A DNA stretch of 64,000 bases from Duganella sacchari (GTDB lineage: Bacteria; Pseudomonadota; Gammaproteobacteria; Burkholderiales; Burkholderiaceae_D), in contig NZ_FRCX01000006.1 in assembly GCF_900143065.1 (NCBI RefSeq), positions 372,001 through 436,000 on the forward strand, read 5' to 3'. The notes beneath the pieces were generated by a model. It was not told the origin of the DNA, searched no databases, and saw only the letters and a list, made by a program, of their open reading frames with translations. Below, piece after piece: positions 50,827 through 57,732 of this stretch (position 1 is the stretch's first letter; each line of letters opens with the position of its first letter). The translations under genes and the position numbers were made by a program.

Positions 50827-53373
50827 TTACTGGGTGATCAGGCTGACCTTGTCCACCACGAAGGAAGTTTGCAGGGCCGAGTCTTCGGTCATGGCAAACG
50901 ACAGCGTTACGGTCTGGCCTTTGTATGGCAGCAGGTTGAAGGTACGGACCTGGTAGCCGCTGGCCGCGTTCAGGTTGGTGTAGGTCGCCAGCGTGCCCAG
51001 TACCGTGCCGCTGCTGTTCTTGACCGTGACTACCAGCTTGTCGTAAGCGACGTTGTCGGTTTCTGCGGTGTCGATATGCAGTGCGAAGCTCAGGCTAGCG
51101 CTGGTGGCGGCCGATGGAATGGCCACGCTCTGGGTCAGCGTTTCAGTCGCGGCTTTGCCGTTGCCGCCCAGCCAGGCGAACTTGGTGCCTTCGTAGGCAG
51201 TCTGGCCGCTGTAGTTGCCGATCACGCCCGTGGTGCCGCCCCAGCCGGTGGTGCCGGACTCGAAGCCGCCGTTGGTGACGCGTTCGGTGCCGGTGCCGCC
51301 GCCACCACCCACGGTCAGCGTGGCGCTGTTGGAGGTGGCGGTTTTGGCTGGCGACGAAGCGTCGCTGACGATGGCGTAGAAGGTGGCGCCGTTGTCGGCG
51401 GTTTGCGCCGTCAGCGAGTAGGTGGCCGAGGTGGCGCCGCTGATGGCTGCGCCGTTGCGGTACCACTTGTAGCTGTATGGCGCGGTGCCGCCCGTGGCGC
51501 CGACGCTGAACGAGGCGGTGGCGCCAGCGGCGACGCTGACGTTGGCTGGCTGGGTCGAGATCGACACGCCGCCGGTGCCGCCGGCTTCATCGATGTCGGT
51601 GCCGACGTTGATGGCCGCATAGGCGCGCTGCACGGCAATCGCTTCTTTCGAGCCGACGCCATACAGTTCCTGCGCGGCAGCCAGCACTTTGGTGCGGGCG
51701 TCAGCGTAGTTGGTGGACGCGGTGAACTTGGTGGTGGCGGCCTTGAACCAGATGCGGTAAGCCTTGTCATTGCCGATACCGGTCATTGCGGCCGGGCTCT
51801 TGGTCAGGTACTTGGAGTAGTACTCGCTGCTCGCGCTCGAGTTCGAACCTTGCGACAGGAAGTAGAACATGCGGTTGTTCGGGCCGCTCGAGTAGTGGAC
51901 GTCGAGGTTTTTGATGGTGCTGCTCCACGCATCCGGGCTGCTGCCGTCCTTGCTTGGCTTCCACATCCAGCGCAGCGGCTGGCCGGATTTGCTGATTTCC
52001 TTGCCCATCATCCAGTCGTTGCCGGCCGGGATCACGGTGCCGGTGCCGCCGTTGCGCGCGTAGGCTTCCACCATTTCGCCGCCGATGTCGGAGTTGGACT
52101 CATTGAGGCCGCCCGATTCGCCCGAGTAGGTCAGGTTGGAAGTAGCGTCGGTGACGCCGTGCGACATTTCATGGCCGATCACGTCGATTGAGCCAAGGCT
52201 GGTGAAGCTGGAACCGTCGCCGATGTACATGCACTTGCAGCTTGGGTCGAAGAAGGCGTTGTCGTAGTTGTTGTCAACGTGGGCGGCAATGTAGGTGGCG
52301 GTGTTGTTACCGTCCAGCGATTGCCAGCCCAGCACGCTTTTGAGCGTGTCGTAGGTGTTCATCAGGCCCCACAGCGCATTGACTGCGGCAGTCTGGCCGT
52401 TGGCGTTGGTGGTGCTGCCGCCGCTGATGTACTGTTTGCCGTCGCCCCAGGTGTTGGTGGAATTGGTGTAGATGCTGCCGGCGTTCGGACTGTCGGCCGA
52501 GCTGTGGTTGGCGTTGGTGATGGCCATGCCGCCGTACACGCCGCCGGTGCCGCGCGTGGCGTCCAGCATTTTGTAGGTGCTGCCCGACAGCGTGGTGTTG
52601 ATTGGCACGCTGCCGTTGTACTGGCTGTTGCCGGTGCCGACCACGGTCTGCAGCGACTTCCATTGCGCGATGATGGCGCCGGTCTTGGCGTTGACGATGG
52701 TGTCGTGGTACACCACCTTGCCCTTGTCGGCCATGCGGGTCTGCACGTAGTAGGCCAGCTCGTAGTGGTCAACCACGTCTTCGAGGTCGAGCGCATTCAG
52801 CGCGGCTTCCGATTTGTTGAGGGCCGAGGCCACGCGCACCGATTTGACCACGGGCCAGATCAGCAGTTCGGCCTGTGGCGCCCAGCGGTGTACACCGCTG
52901 GGTGCGACTTGCTTGACCACCAGCGCGATGGCGTCGCCGCTGCTCAGCGATGGCGTCAGGTCCTTGAGTGCTGGCGCCACGCCGTCGCCCTTGGTGCCGT
53001 TGACCACCGACTGGTTGCCGGCCAGGCCGGCGCGGCGGTCGGACACCGATTCGCTGACGATGTCGCCTGCCGTGTTGGTGACCACTACCGATTCCGAACC
53101 GAACACGCGCAGGCCTTTGTAGGTGTGCTGGACGCGCGTGATTTTCTGGCCGACCACGCCAGGGTGCTGGCTGCTGATGCGGAAGCTGTTGTCTGCGCTC
53201 AGACCGCGTTCGCTGTCGAGCGCAGTCAGCTTGGCGACCAGGCTGGCGCTTTCCTGCGGCGAGGCCTGGTTGACAGGGGCTGCCATGAGTTCGGCAGCAG
53301 CGTTGGCGGTAGGGCAGATCACCGGCAGGGTAGCGGCGACGGCAACAGCAAGCAGGGGCTTACGTAGGTTCAT
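50827..53373 (-). CDS. Secreted M4 (thermolysin-like) metalloprotease, copy 2, with Ig-like domain
   Basis: An 848-residue preproprotease: a signal peptide (about 1-26), an FTP/PepSY propeptide (about 30-240), and an M4 catalytic domain with HEMSH (401-405) and Glu425 in GGLNESNSDI. An Ig/PKD-like domain (about 605-700; YSYKWYRNGAAISGA) absent from copy 1 comes next, then the same C-terminal beta-sandwich (about 710-848). It is the first gene of the run that continues into the secretion machine. The ATG at 53373 follows GGAGAAG; upstream codons in the frame do not encode a signal peptide. A glycine-rich joint (VGGGGG) separates the last domains. Confidence 0.92.
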   Translation of the reverse strand: MNLRKPLLAVAVAATLPVICPTANAAAELMAAPVNQASPQESASLVAKLTALDSERGLSADNSFRISSQHPGVVGQKITRVQHTYKGLRVFGSESVVVTNTAGDIVSESVSDRRAGLAGNQSVVNGTKGDGVAPALKDLTPSLSSGDAIALVVKQVAPSGVHRWAPQAELLIWPVVKSVRVASALNKSEAALNALDLEDVVDHYELAYYVQTRMADKGKVVYHDTIVNAKTGAIIAQWKSLQTVVGTGNSQYNGSVPINTTLSGSTYKMLDATRGTGGVYGGMAITNANHSSADSPNAGSIYTNSTNTWGDGKQYISGGSTTNANGQTAAVNALWGLMNTYDTLKSVLGWQSLDGNNTATYIAAHVDNNYDNAFFDPSCKCMYIGDGSSFTSLGSIDVIGHEMSHGVTDATSNLTYSGESGGLNESNSDIGGEMVEAYARNGGTGTVIPAGNDWMMGKEISKSGQPLRWMWKPSKDGSSPDAWSSTIKNLDVHYSSGPNNRMFYFLSQGSNSSASSEYYSKYLTKSPAAMTGIGNDKAYRIWFKAATTKFTASTNYADARTKVLAAAQELYGVGSKEAIAVQRAYAAINVGTDIDEAGGTGGVSISTQPANVSVAAGATASFSVGATGGTAPYSYKWYRNGAAISGATSATYSLTAQTADNGATFYAIVSDASSPAKTATSNSATLTVGGGGGTGTERVTNGGFESGTTGWGGTTGVIGNYSGQTAYEGTKFAWLGGNGKAATETLTQSVAIPSAATSASLSFALHIDTAETDNVAYDKLVVTVKNSSGTVLGTLATYTNLNAASGYQVRTFNLLPYKGQTVTLSFAMTEDSALQTSFVVDKVSLITQ

Positions 53374-53448
53374 TTCTTCTCCATGAGCGGTTGTAGTTGG
53401 TCGCCGGCGTGGTACGCAATCAACATGAATACGGCGAGTGGAGCGCAC

Positions 53449-53476
53449 GTTATTCCTGTCGTGCCAGCAGCGTCAA
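53449..53476 (-). promoter_or_regulatory. Promoter candidate for the M4 protease/secretion operon
   Basis: On the minus strand, TTGACG (53471-53476) is followed after 16 bp by AATAAC (53449-53454, 4 of 6). The -35 is preceded by an A/T tract resembling an UP element. It lies about 76-103 bp upstream of the protease ATG at 53373. A CTGGCACG in the spacer resembles a sigma-54 -24 element, but no -12 follows. Confidence 0.4.
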
Positions 53477-53507
53477 AAAAAATTGAAAATGAGTCAGCGG
53501 CGCACAA

Positions 53508-53527
53508 AATGTCTGAAATGAGACATT
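53508..53527. repeat. 20-bp inverted repeat upstream of the protease/secretion operon
   Basis: AATGTCT (53508-53514) and AGACATT (53521-53527) are perfect 7-bp arms around 6 bases. The repeat sits 32 bp upstream of the putative -35 of the operon promoter, a position suited to an activator site. No match to a named regulator is claimed. Confidence 0.45.
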
Positions 53528-53832
53528 CCCCTGAGGCACTGAATAATGCTGCGGTGATGCAGGAGCCCAGTAACGGCGGGGCGTATAACAGATGGGCGCG
53601 CGCGGCGCACGCACGATAGGGCGGTTTTGTGTGGTATCCACAACGAACTAGGCGGGGGCCTCTATTTTCGGCAACGGCGCAACACTCTGTCGGCTAGCGG
53701 GGTAAAAGCTGGTTGCAGAATTTTAATATTGCGAATTAAACTATTTGAATCCGCGCACACGCGGAGACATAAAAAAAGCGCAGGGCACGACCCTTATAAC
53801 ATTCGCGCATAAGCAAATCAGGAAGAGAAAAA

Positions 53833-53913
53833 ATGACCGCACACCCACTGCCGCATCGTCGTTCCATCCGCCCGCCGCGTTTGCTGCGTATCACCCACGC
53901 CCCGCCCGCCTGA
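53833..53913 (+). CDS. Possible 26-residue leader peptide
   Basis: An ATG at 53833 is preceded by AGGAAG at 6-7 bp in an AT-rich leader and opens a 26-codon frame rich in Pro (6), Arg (5) and His (3), ending in TGA 109 bp before the ACT-domain gene. A hairpin just before that gene could form an attenuation-type switch with it. Nothing shows that the peptide is made, and the composition could reflect GC-rich sequence alone. Confidence 0.3.
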   Translation: MTAHPLPHRRSIRPPRLLRITHAPPA

Positions 53914-53992
53914 CGGCTGCCAGATCACGCCCGTCTGCCGCGCCCCATCCTGCCGGGTGCGCGGACCGGCGCCTACCTCTGTTGACTATTGT

Positions 53993-54007
53993 TCCGCCGT
54001 GGGCGGA
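53993..54007 (+). promoter_or_regulatory. Small hairpin directly before the ACT-gene ribosome site
   Basis: TCCGCC (53993-53998) and GGCGGA (54002-54007) form a 6-bp GC stem with a 3-base loop. It ends two bases before the GAGGGGGA ribosome-binding stretch of the gene at 54023. It may modulate translation start. Confidence 0.35.
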
Positions 54008-54022
54008 CGAGGGGGATCTTTT

Positions 54023-54679
54023 ATGCTGTCGATTTCGACCAAAGTGGAACGCATCGTGCTGGAGTCGGCCTTCCTGACCGAGGGCCTGCGGCGCGGCTTG
54101 ATCAATCTGTCGGAGCTGGCGCGCCAGCTGCAGCCGCAGCTCGAGAGCGATTTGTGGAAGCCGGTGGGGCAGGCGGCGGTGGTGATGGCGCTGCGCCGCG
54201 TGGCCGAGCGCCTGCCGCAGGAACCGCAGCACCGCACCCGGCCGCTGCGCCAGGGCGGCGAGCTGACCACGCGCACCGAGCTCACGGAATATACCTATCG
54301 CTATTCGGATAGTATCCAGGAGTGCCACCGCCAGCTGCTGGTGGAGGCCGAGCCGATGCGCGGCGCGTTTGTGACGGTGACGCGCGGCGTCAACGAGGTG
54401 ATGGTGATTTGCAGCGGCGCGCTGACCAGCGTGGTGGAGTCGGTGTTTGCGCGCGAGCGCCTGCTGGCGCGGCAGAACAACCTGAGCGCGGTGACGCTGC
54501 ACCTGAATCCGGACACGCGCCGCACGCCCGGGATTTACCACGCCATCCTCAAGCAGCTTGCATGGGACAAGGTGAGCCTGATTAATATGATTTGTACTTA
54601 TACGGAACTGACGATCCTGCTGGAGCAAAGCCAGACCGGCGCGGCGTTCTCGGTGCTGTCACGACTGGCGCTGCACTGA
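54023..54679 (+). CDS. ACT-domain protein of unknown function
   Basis: A 218-residue protein. The N-terminal 60 residues (KVERIVLESAFLTEGLRRGLINLSELARQLQPQLE) look like a small helical, winged-helix-like unit. The C-terminal part has the strand-helix-strand order of an ACT domain (NNLSAVTLHLNPDTRRTPGIYHAILKQLAWDKVSLINMI), often a small-ligand sensor. Proteins of this layout are sometimes labelled aspartate kinase, but no kinase domain is present. Start 54023 has GGGGGA upstream. Its TGA overlaps the next gene's ATG (TGATG), so both are coupled. Confidence 0.65.
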   Translation: MLSISTKVERIVLESAFLTEGLRRGLINLSELARQLQPQLESDLWKPVGQAAVVMALRRVAERLPQEPQHRTRPLRQGGELTTRTELTEYTYRYSDSIQECHRQLLVEAEPMRGAFVTVTRGVNEVMVICSGALTSVVESVFARERLLARQNNLSAVTLHLNPDTRRTPGIYHAILKQLAWDKVSLINMICTYTELTILLEQSQTGAAFSVLSRLALH

Positions 54680-55335
54680 TGGCGCGGCCGGCACTGACCT
54701 ACCGCAAGCCGCAGCTGGGACGCGACTACTGGGTGCTCGACGGGGTGCTGCCCAACGCAGCGGAGGTGGCGCAGCGCTGTTTTGCGCGCGAGGCATGGGA
54801 GCTGGGGGCGCCGCACCGCGCCGAACCCTGGCCCGGCATGCGCAGCCAGGGTGCGCTGCTGCCGGACGAGCTGGCGCAGGTGGAAGCCTGGGTGCGCAAG
54901 GTGACGGGGGCGAAGAAGCTGTGGCAGCAGGCGACGCCGCAGGGCAGTACCCTGAACCACAATTATGTACAGTTGGTGGGCGGTATCGAGTCGGGGCCGC
55001 GGCCGCACACGGATTCGCTCAAGCTGTGCCGCTATGCGGCGGTGATTTATCTGTCACCCGAGCCGATGGCGGCGGCGGGGACTTCGTTTTACCGGCTGCG
55101 CTATCCGGACGGCACGCTGGGCGGCAATTACTGCAGCCCGCCGCATGCGAACCTGCGCGAGGCGCTGGGCGTGACCAGCCTGCCGCCGCAGGCCTGGCAT
55201 GAAGAACTGCGCGTGGAAAACCGCTTCAACCGCATGCTGCTGTACCGGGCCAATCTGGTGCACTCGGCCAGCAGCTATTTTGGTTGCGACCACCACGACA
55301 AGCGCATGACGGCCGTGTTCTTCTGGATGGCGTAG
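54679..55335 (+). CDS. DUF6445-like putative 2-oxoglutarate/Fe(II) oxygenase
   Basis: A 218-residue protein. It has an H-x-D pair in GPRPHTDSLKLCRYAAVIYLSPE, a distal His in ANLVHSASSYFG and a following Arg in KRMTAVFFW. That set and spacing fit a double-stranded beta-helix iron dioxygenase. It resembles the DUF6445 family, whose members are mostly uncharacterised. Translation is coupled to the ACT-domain protein through a one-base overlap (TGATG), which suggests the ACT protein senses or controls its substrate. Family name is from memory; the fold call rests on the residues seen. Confidence 0.6.
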   Translation: MARPALTYRKPQLGRDYWVLDGVLPNAAEVAQRCFAREAWELGAPHRAEPWPGMRSQGALLPDELAQVEAWVRKVTGAKKLWQQATPQGSTLNHNYVQLVGGIESGPRPHTDSLKLCRYAAVIYLSPEPMAAAGTSFYRLRYPDGTLGGNYCSPPHANLREALGVTSLPPQAWHEELRVENRFNRMLLYRANLVHSASSYFGCDHHDKRMTAVFFWMA

Positions 55336-55342
55336 CTGTCGC

Positions 55343-56740
55343 TTAGCCGGCCAGCTGGGCGCGCACGCGGGCAATCGCCTGGCGCACCTGGTTGGGCGCG
55401 GTGCCGCCCACGTGGTCGCGTGCGGCCACCGAGCCTTCCAGGGTCAGCACGGCAAACACGTCGTCCTCGATCAGCGTGGAGAACGCGCGCAGCTGTTCCA
55501 GCGACATCTCGGCCAGGTCGATCTTGAGGTCGTCGCAGGCGCGTACGGCGTGCGCCACGGCTTCGTGGGCATCGCGGAATGGCAGGCCTTTCTTGACCAG
55601 GTAGTCGGCCAGGTCGGTGGCGGTGGCATAGCCTTGCAGTGCGGCTGCGCGCATGGCGTCCGGCTTGACGCTGATGCCGCCGGCCATGTCGGCAAAGATG
55701 CGCAGCGTGTCGACCACGGTGTCGACGGTGTCGAACAGCGGTTCCTTGTCTTCCTGGTTGTCCTTGTTGTAGGCCAGCGGCTGGCCTTTCATCAGGGTCA
55801 GCAGACCCATTAAATGGCCGTAGACACGGCCGGTCTTGCCGCGCGCCAGTTCCGGCACGTCCGGGTTTTTCTTTTGCGGCATGATCGACGAGCCGGTGCA
55901 GAAGCGGTCGGCAATGTCGATGAAGCCCACGCGTGGGCTCATCCAGATGATCAGCTCTTCCGACATGCGCGACACGTGGGTCATGATCAGCGAGGCGGCG
56001 GCGGTGAATTCAATTGCGAAGTCGCGGTCGGAGACGGCGTCCAGCGAGTTGTGGCAGACGTCGTCGAAGCCCAGCGTCTTGGCTACGCGCACGCGGTCGA
56101 TCGGGAAAGTGGTGCCGGCCAGCGCGGCAGCGCCCAGCGGCAGGCGGTTGACGCGCTTGCGCGCATCGGCCATGCGCTCGGCGTCGCGGCCGAACATTTC
56201 AACATAGGCCAGCATGTGGTGGCCGAAGGTGATCGGCTGCGCCACTTGCATGTGGGTGAAGCCGGGCAGGATGGTGTCGGCGTTCTTTTCGGCCAGGTCG
56301 GTCAGTGCGCTGCGCAGGGCGTTCAGCAGCTGCAGCACGTCGTCGATGGCGGCGCGCACGTAGAGGCGGATGTCGGTCGCTACCTGGTCGTTGCGCGAAC
56401 GGCCCGTGTGCAGGCGCTTGCCGGCGTCGCCCACCAGTTCGGTGAGGCGTTTTTCAATATTCAGGTGGACGTCTTCCAGGTCCAGCAGCCATTCAAACTG
56501 GCCGGCCTCGATTTCGGCGCTGATCTGCGCCATGCCGCGCTCGATCTCGGCGCGGTCGTGGGCGCTGATGATGCCCTGGGCGGCCAGCATTTCAGCGTGG
56601 GCCAGCGAGCCCTGGATGTCGGCCTTGGCCAGGCGCTTGTCGAAGAATACCGAGGCGGTGTAGCGTTTGACGAGGTCCGAGACGGGTTCGTTGAAGCGGG
56701 CCGACCAGGCTTCGGCCTTTTTGGAAAGTTGTGCAGTCAT
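55343..56740 (-). CDS. argH: Argininosuccinate lyase
   Basis: A 465-residue fumarase/aspartase-superfamily enzyme that splits argininosuccinate into arginine and fumarate, the last step of arginine synthesis. Clear signatures are [24 protein letters not shown] and the superfamily loop [12 protein letters not shown] with its catalytic Ser. The ATG at 56740 is preferred over an in-frame TTG two codons upstream. It faces the dioxygenase gene tail to tail (7 bp). Confidence 0.96.
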   Translation of the reverse strand: MTAQLSKKAEAWSARFNEPVSDLVKRYTASVFFDKRLAKADIQGSLAHAEMLAAQGIISAHDRAEIERGMAQISAEIEAGQFEWLLDLEDVHLNIEKRLTELVGDAGKRLHTGRSRNDQVATDIRLYVRAAIDDVLQLLNALRSALTDLAEKNADTILPGFTHMQVAQPITFGHHMLAYVEMFGRDAERMADARKRVNRLPLGAAALAGTTFPIDRVRVAKTLGFDDVCHNSLDAVSDRDFAIEFTAAASLIMTHVSRMSEELIIWMSPRVGFIDIADRFCTGSSIMPQKKNPDVPELARGKTGRVYGHLMGLLTLMKGQPLAYNKDNQEDKEPLFDTVDTVVDTLRIFADMAGGISVKPDAMRAAALQGYATATDLADYLVKKGLPFRDAHEAVAHAVRACDDLKIDLAEMSLEQLRAFSTLIEDDVFAVLTLEGSVAARDHVGGTAPNQVRQAIARVRAQLAG

Positions 56741-56836
56741 AGTCAAATGTAGGAAGTGCGCGTAGGATCAGCTGCTGATTATAAACCGTCAGCTGCTGCA
56801 AAATCCGTCAACCTTGTCTAGACAACCGTGGAAAAC

Positions 56837-57262
56837 ATGAGCATTCTGCGCATTACTACCGATAAAGCGGCACTCGACTTGCCGATGATTCATCAGTTTC
56901 TGAGCGAACGCTCCACCTGGGCCATCGGCATTCCGCTGGCGCTGGTGGAGCGGGCCATCGACAATTCGCTGTGTTTTGGCGCTTATCTGGATGGCCGGCA
57001 GGTGGGTTTTGCACGGGTGACCACGGATTACGCCACGTTTGCCTATCTGGCCGATGTGTTTGTGCTGGAGCCGGAGCGTGGCAAGGGTTATAGCAAGCAG
57101 CTGGTGGAGGCGGTTTTGTCGCACGCTGACTTGCAGGGGCTGCGCCGCTTCATGCTGGCCACCAGCGATGCCCATGAACTGTACACGCGCTACGGTTTCA
57201 CTCCGCCGGCCCGCCCGGCCACGCTGATGGAGCGTTATTTTCCGAATATTTATGCGAATTGA
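56837..57262 (+). CDS. GNAT family N-acetyltransferase
   Basis: A 141-residue single-domain GNAT enzyme. The strand ADVFVLEPERGKGYSKQL carries the acetyl-CoA loop R-G-K-G-Y, and LATSDAHELYTRYGF is motif B. The acceptor is unknown; compact members of this type modify small molecules or protein N-termini. The ATG at 56837 is preceded by GGAAAA, and a GTG three codons earlier is an alternative. Its last 65 bp are overlapped, antisense, by the end of the small partner gene of the nuclease module. Confidence 0.85.
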   Translation: MSILRITTDKAALDLPMIHQFLSERSTWAIGIPLALVERAIDNSLCFGAYLDGRQVGFARVTTDYATFAYLADVFVLEPERGKGYSKQLVEAVLSHADLQGLRRFMLATSDAHELYTRYGFTPPARPATLMERYFPNIYAN

Positions 57263-57437
57263 TGATCGCCGGCAGGCTGGCTGCATCGGCTAGCCAGCGT
57301 GCGTATTCGTCGCGGCTCATGCCCAAGAATTCGTGCAGTGATTGGCGGCCGGGATTTGCGTGCCATTGATCGATGAAATCATCAATCTCTTCGGGGGCAG
57401 TCTCGCGGGACAGGCATTTCTGGATGAAATTAGACAT
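57198..57437 (-). CDS. Small partner (putative antitoxin/immunity) of the colicin-E3-like nuclease
   Basis: A 79-residue acidic protein; the first 62 or so residues (SNFIQKCLSRETAPEEIDDFIDQWH, then LHEFLGMSRDEYARWLAD) have the look of a widespread family of short, helical, acidic proteins that sit beside toxin-like genes. The last 18 residues are Pro/Gly-rich and encoded antisense to the GNAT gene, so they look like read-through. It starts 8 bp inside the nuclease gene with AAGGA 7 bp upstream. It does not resemble the colicin E3 immunity protein. Antitoxin function is inferred from size, charge and coupling. Confidence 0.6.
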   Translation of the reverse strand: MSNFIQKCLSRETAPEEIDDFIDQWHANPGRQSLHEFLGMSRDEYARWLADAASLPAIINSHKYSENNAPSAWPGGPAE

Positions 57438-57687
57438 CGATTTTCCTTCCGGCGACGGCGTTTTTGATGAGCGTACCTGTCACGGCATCGATCACGCCAA
57501 GGTGGCGACCGCGTTGATTGAATACTTCGATTTCGCCGTGGGTCCAGTTCCACGTATATAGTTTAGTGCTATCTCTGGAAATCCAGGGTTTTTCGCCGTT
57601 GCGTGCGCCAAGGTAGACGCACTGCTCCAGATAGGATGGCTTCGGAATCGGTATGGGTGCCAAGACAATTCCCCGTGGCGTCGGCAA
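57430..57687 (-). CDS. Stand-alone colicin E3-like cytotoxic RNase domain
   Basis: An 85-residue protein matching the 16S-rRNA-cutting domain of colicin E3/cloacin. Residues 44-81 (LYTWNWTHGEIEVFN, then RHLGVID, then GRKI) align with the E3 end of the form YEWDSQHGELEGY, HLGSFD and KRNI. His50, Glu52, Glu54 and Arg81 match E3 His513, Glu515, Glu517 and Arg545, while Asp510 is Asn47 here. No delivery, receptor or translocation domain is present and a stop codon lies 4 codons upstream, so it is a free domain. There is no ATG; candidates are TTG at 57687 or TTG at 57663, the latter with GGGGA upstream. Confidence 0.68.
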   Translation of the reverse strand: MPTPRGIVLAPIPIPKPSYLEQCVYLGARNGEKPWISRDSTKLYTWNWTHGEIEVFNQRGRHLGVIDAVTGTLIKNAVAGRKIDV

Positions 57688-57732
57688 GGGGCCTAACTTA
57701 GCACTCCAGTTTTTGTTATCCCTTGAGCTGGC

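Larger units (their letters stand above)
53374..54022. other. 650-bp intergenic control region between the protease/secretion operon and the ACT gene
   Basis: This is the only long stretch without a clear gene. It is more AT-rich than its surroundings between 53460 and 53830. It holds a minus-strand promoter candidate, two inverted repeats, a short reading frame with a good ribosome site (53833-53913) and a small hairpin just before the ACT-domain gene. A further hairpin, TCCGCG-CACA-CGCGGA (53750-53765), lies in the AT-rich part. Larger frames here are short and lack ribosome sites. Confidence 0.7.

Noticed and set aside
53433..53470. Sigma-54 promoter in front of the M4 protease gene (CTGGCACG)
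   Set aside because: Only the -24 half is present; the expected TTGC at the right distance is missing. The sigma-70 reading is preferred.
53627..53812. 61-codon open frame in the long intergenic region
   Set aside because: It lacks a ribosome site and protein-like composition, and it runs through the AT-rich hairpin region.
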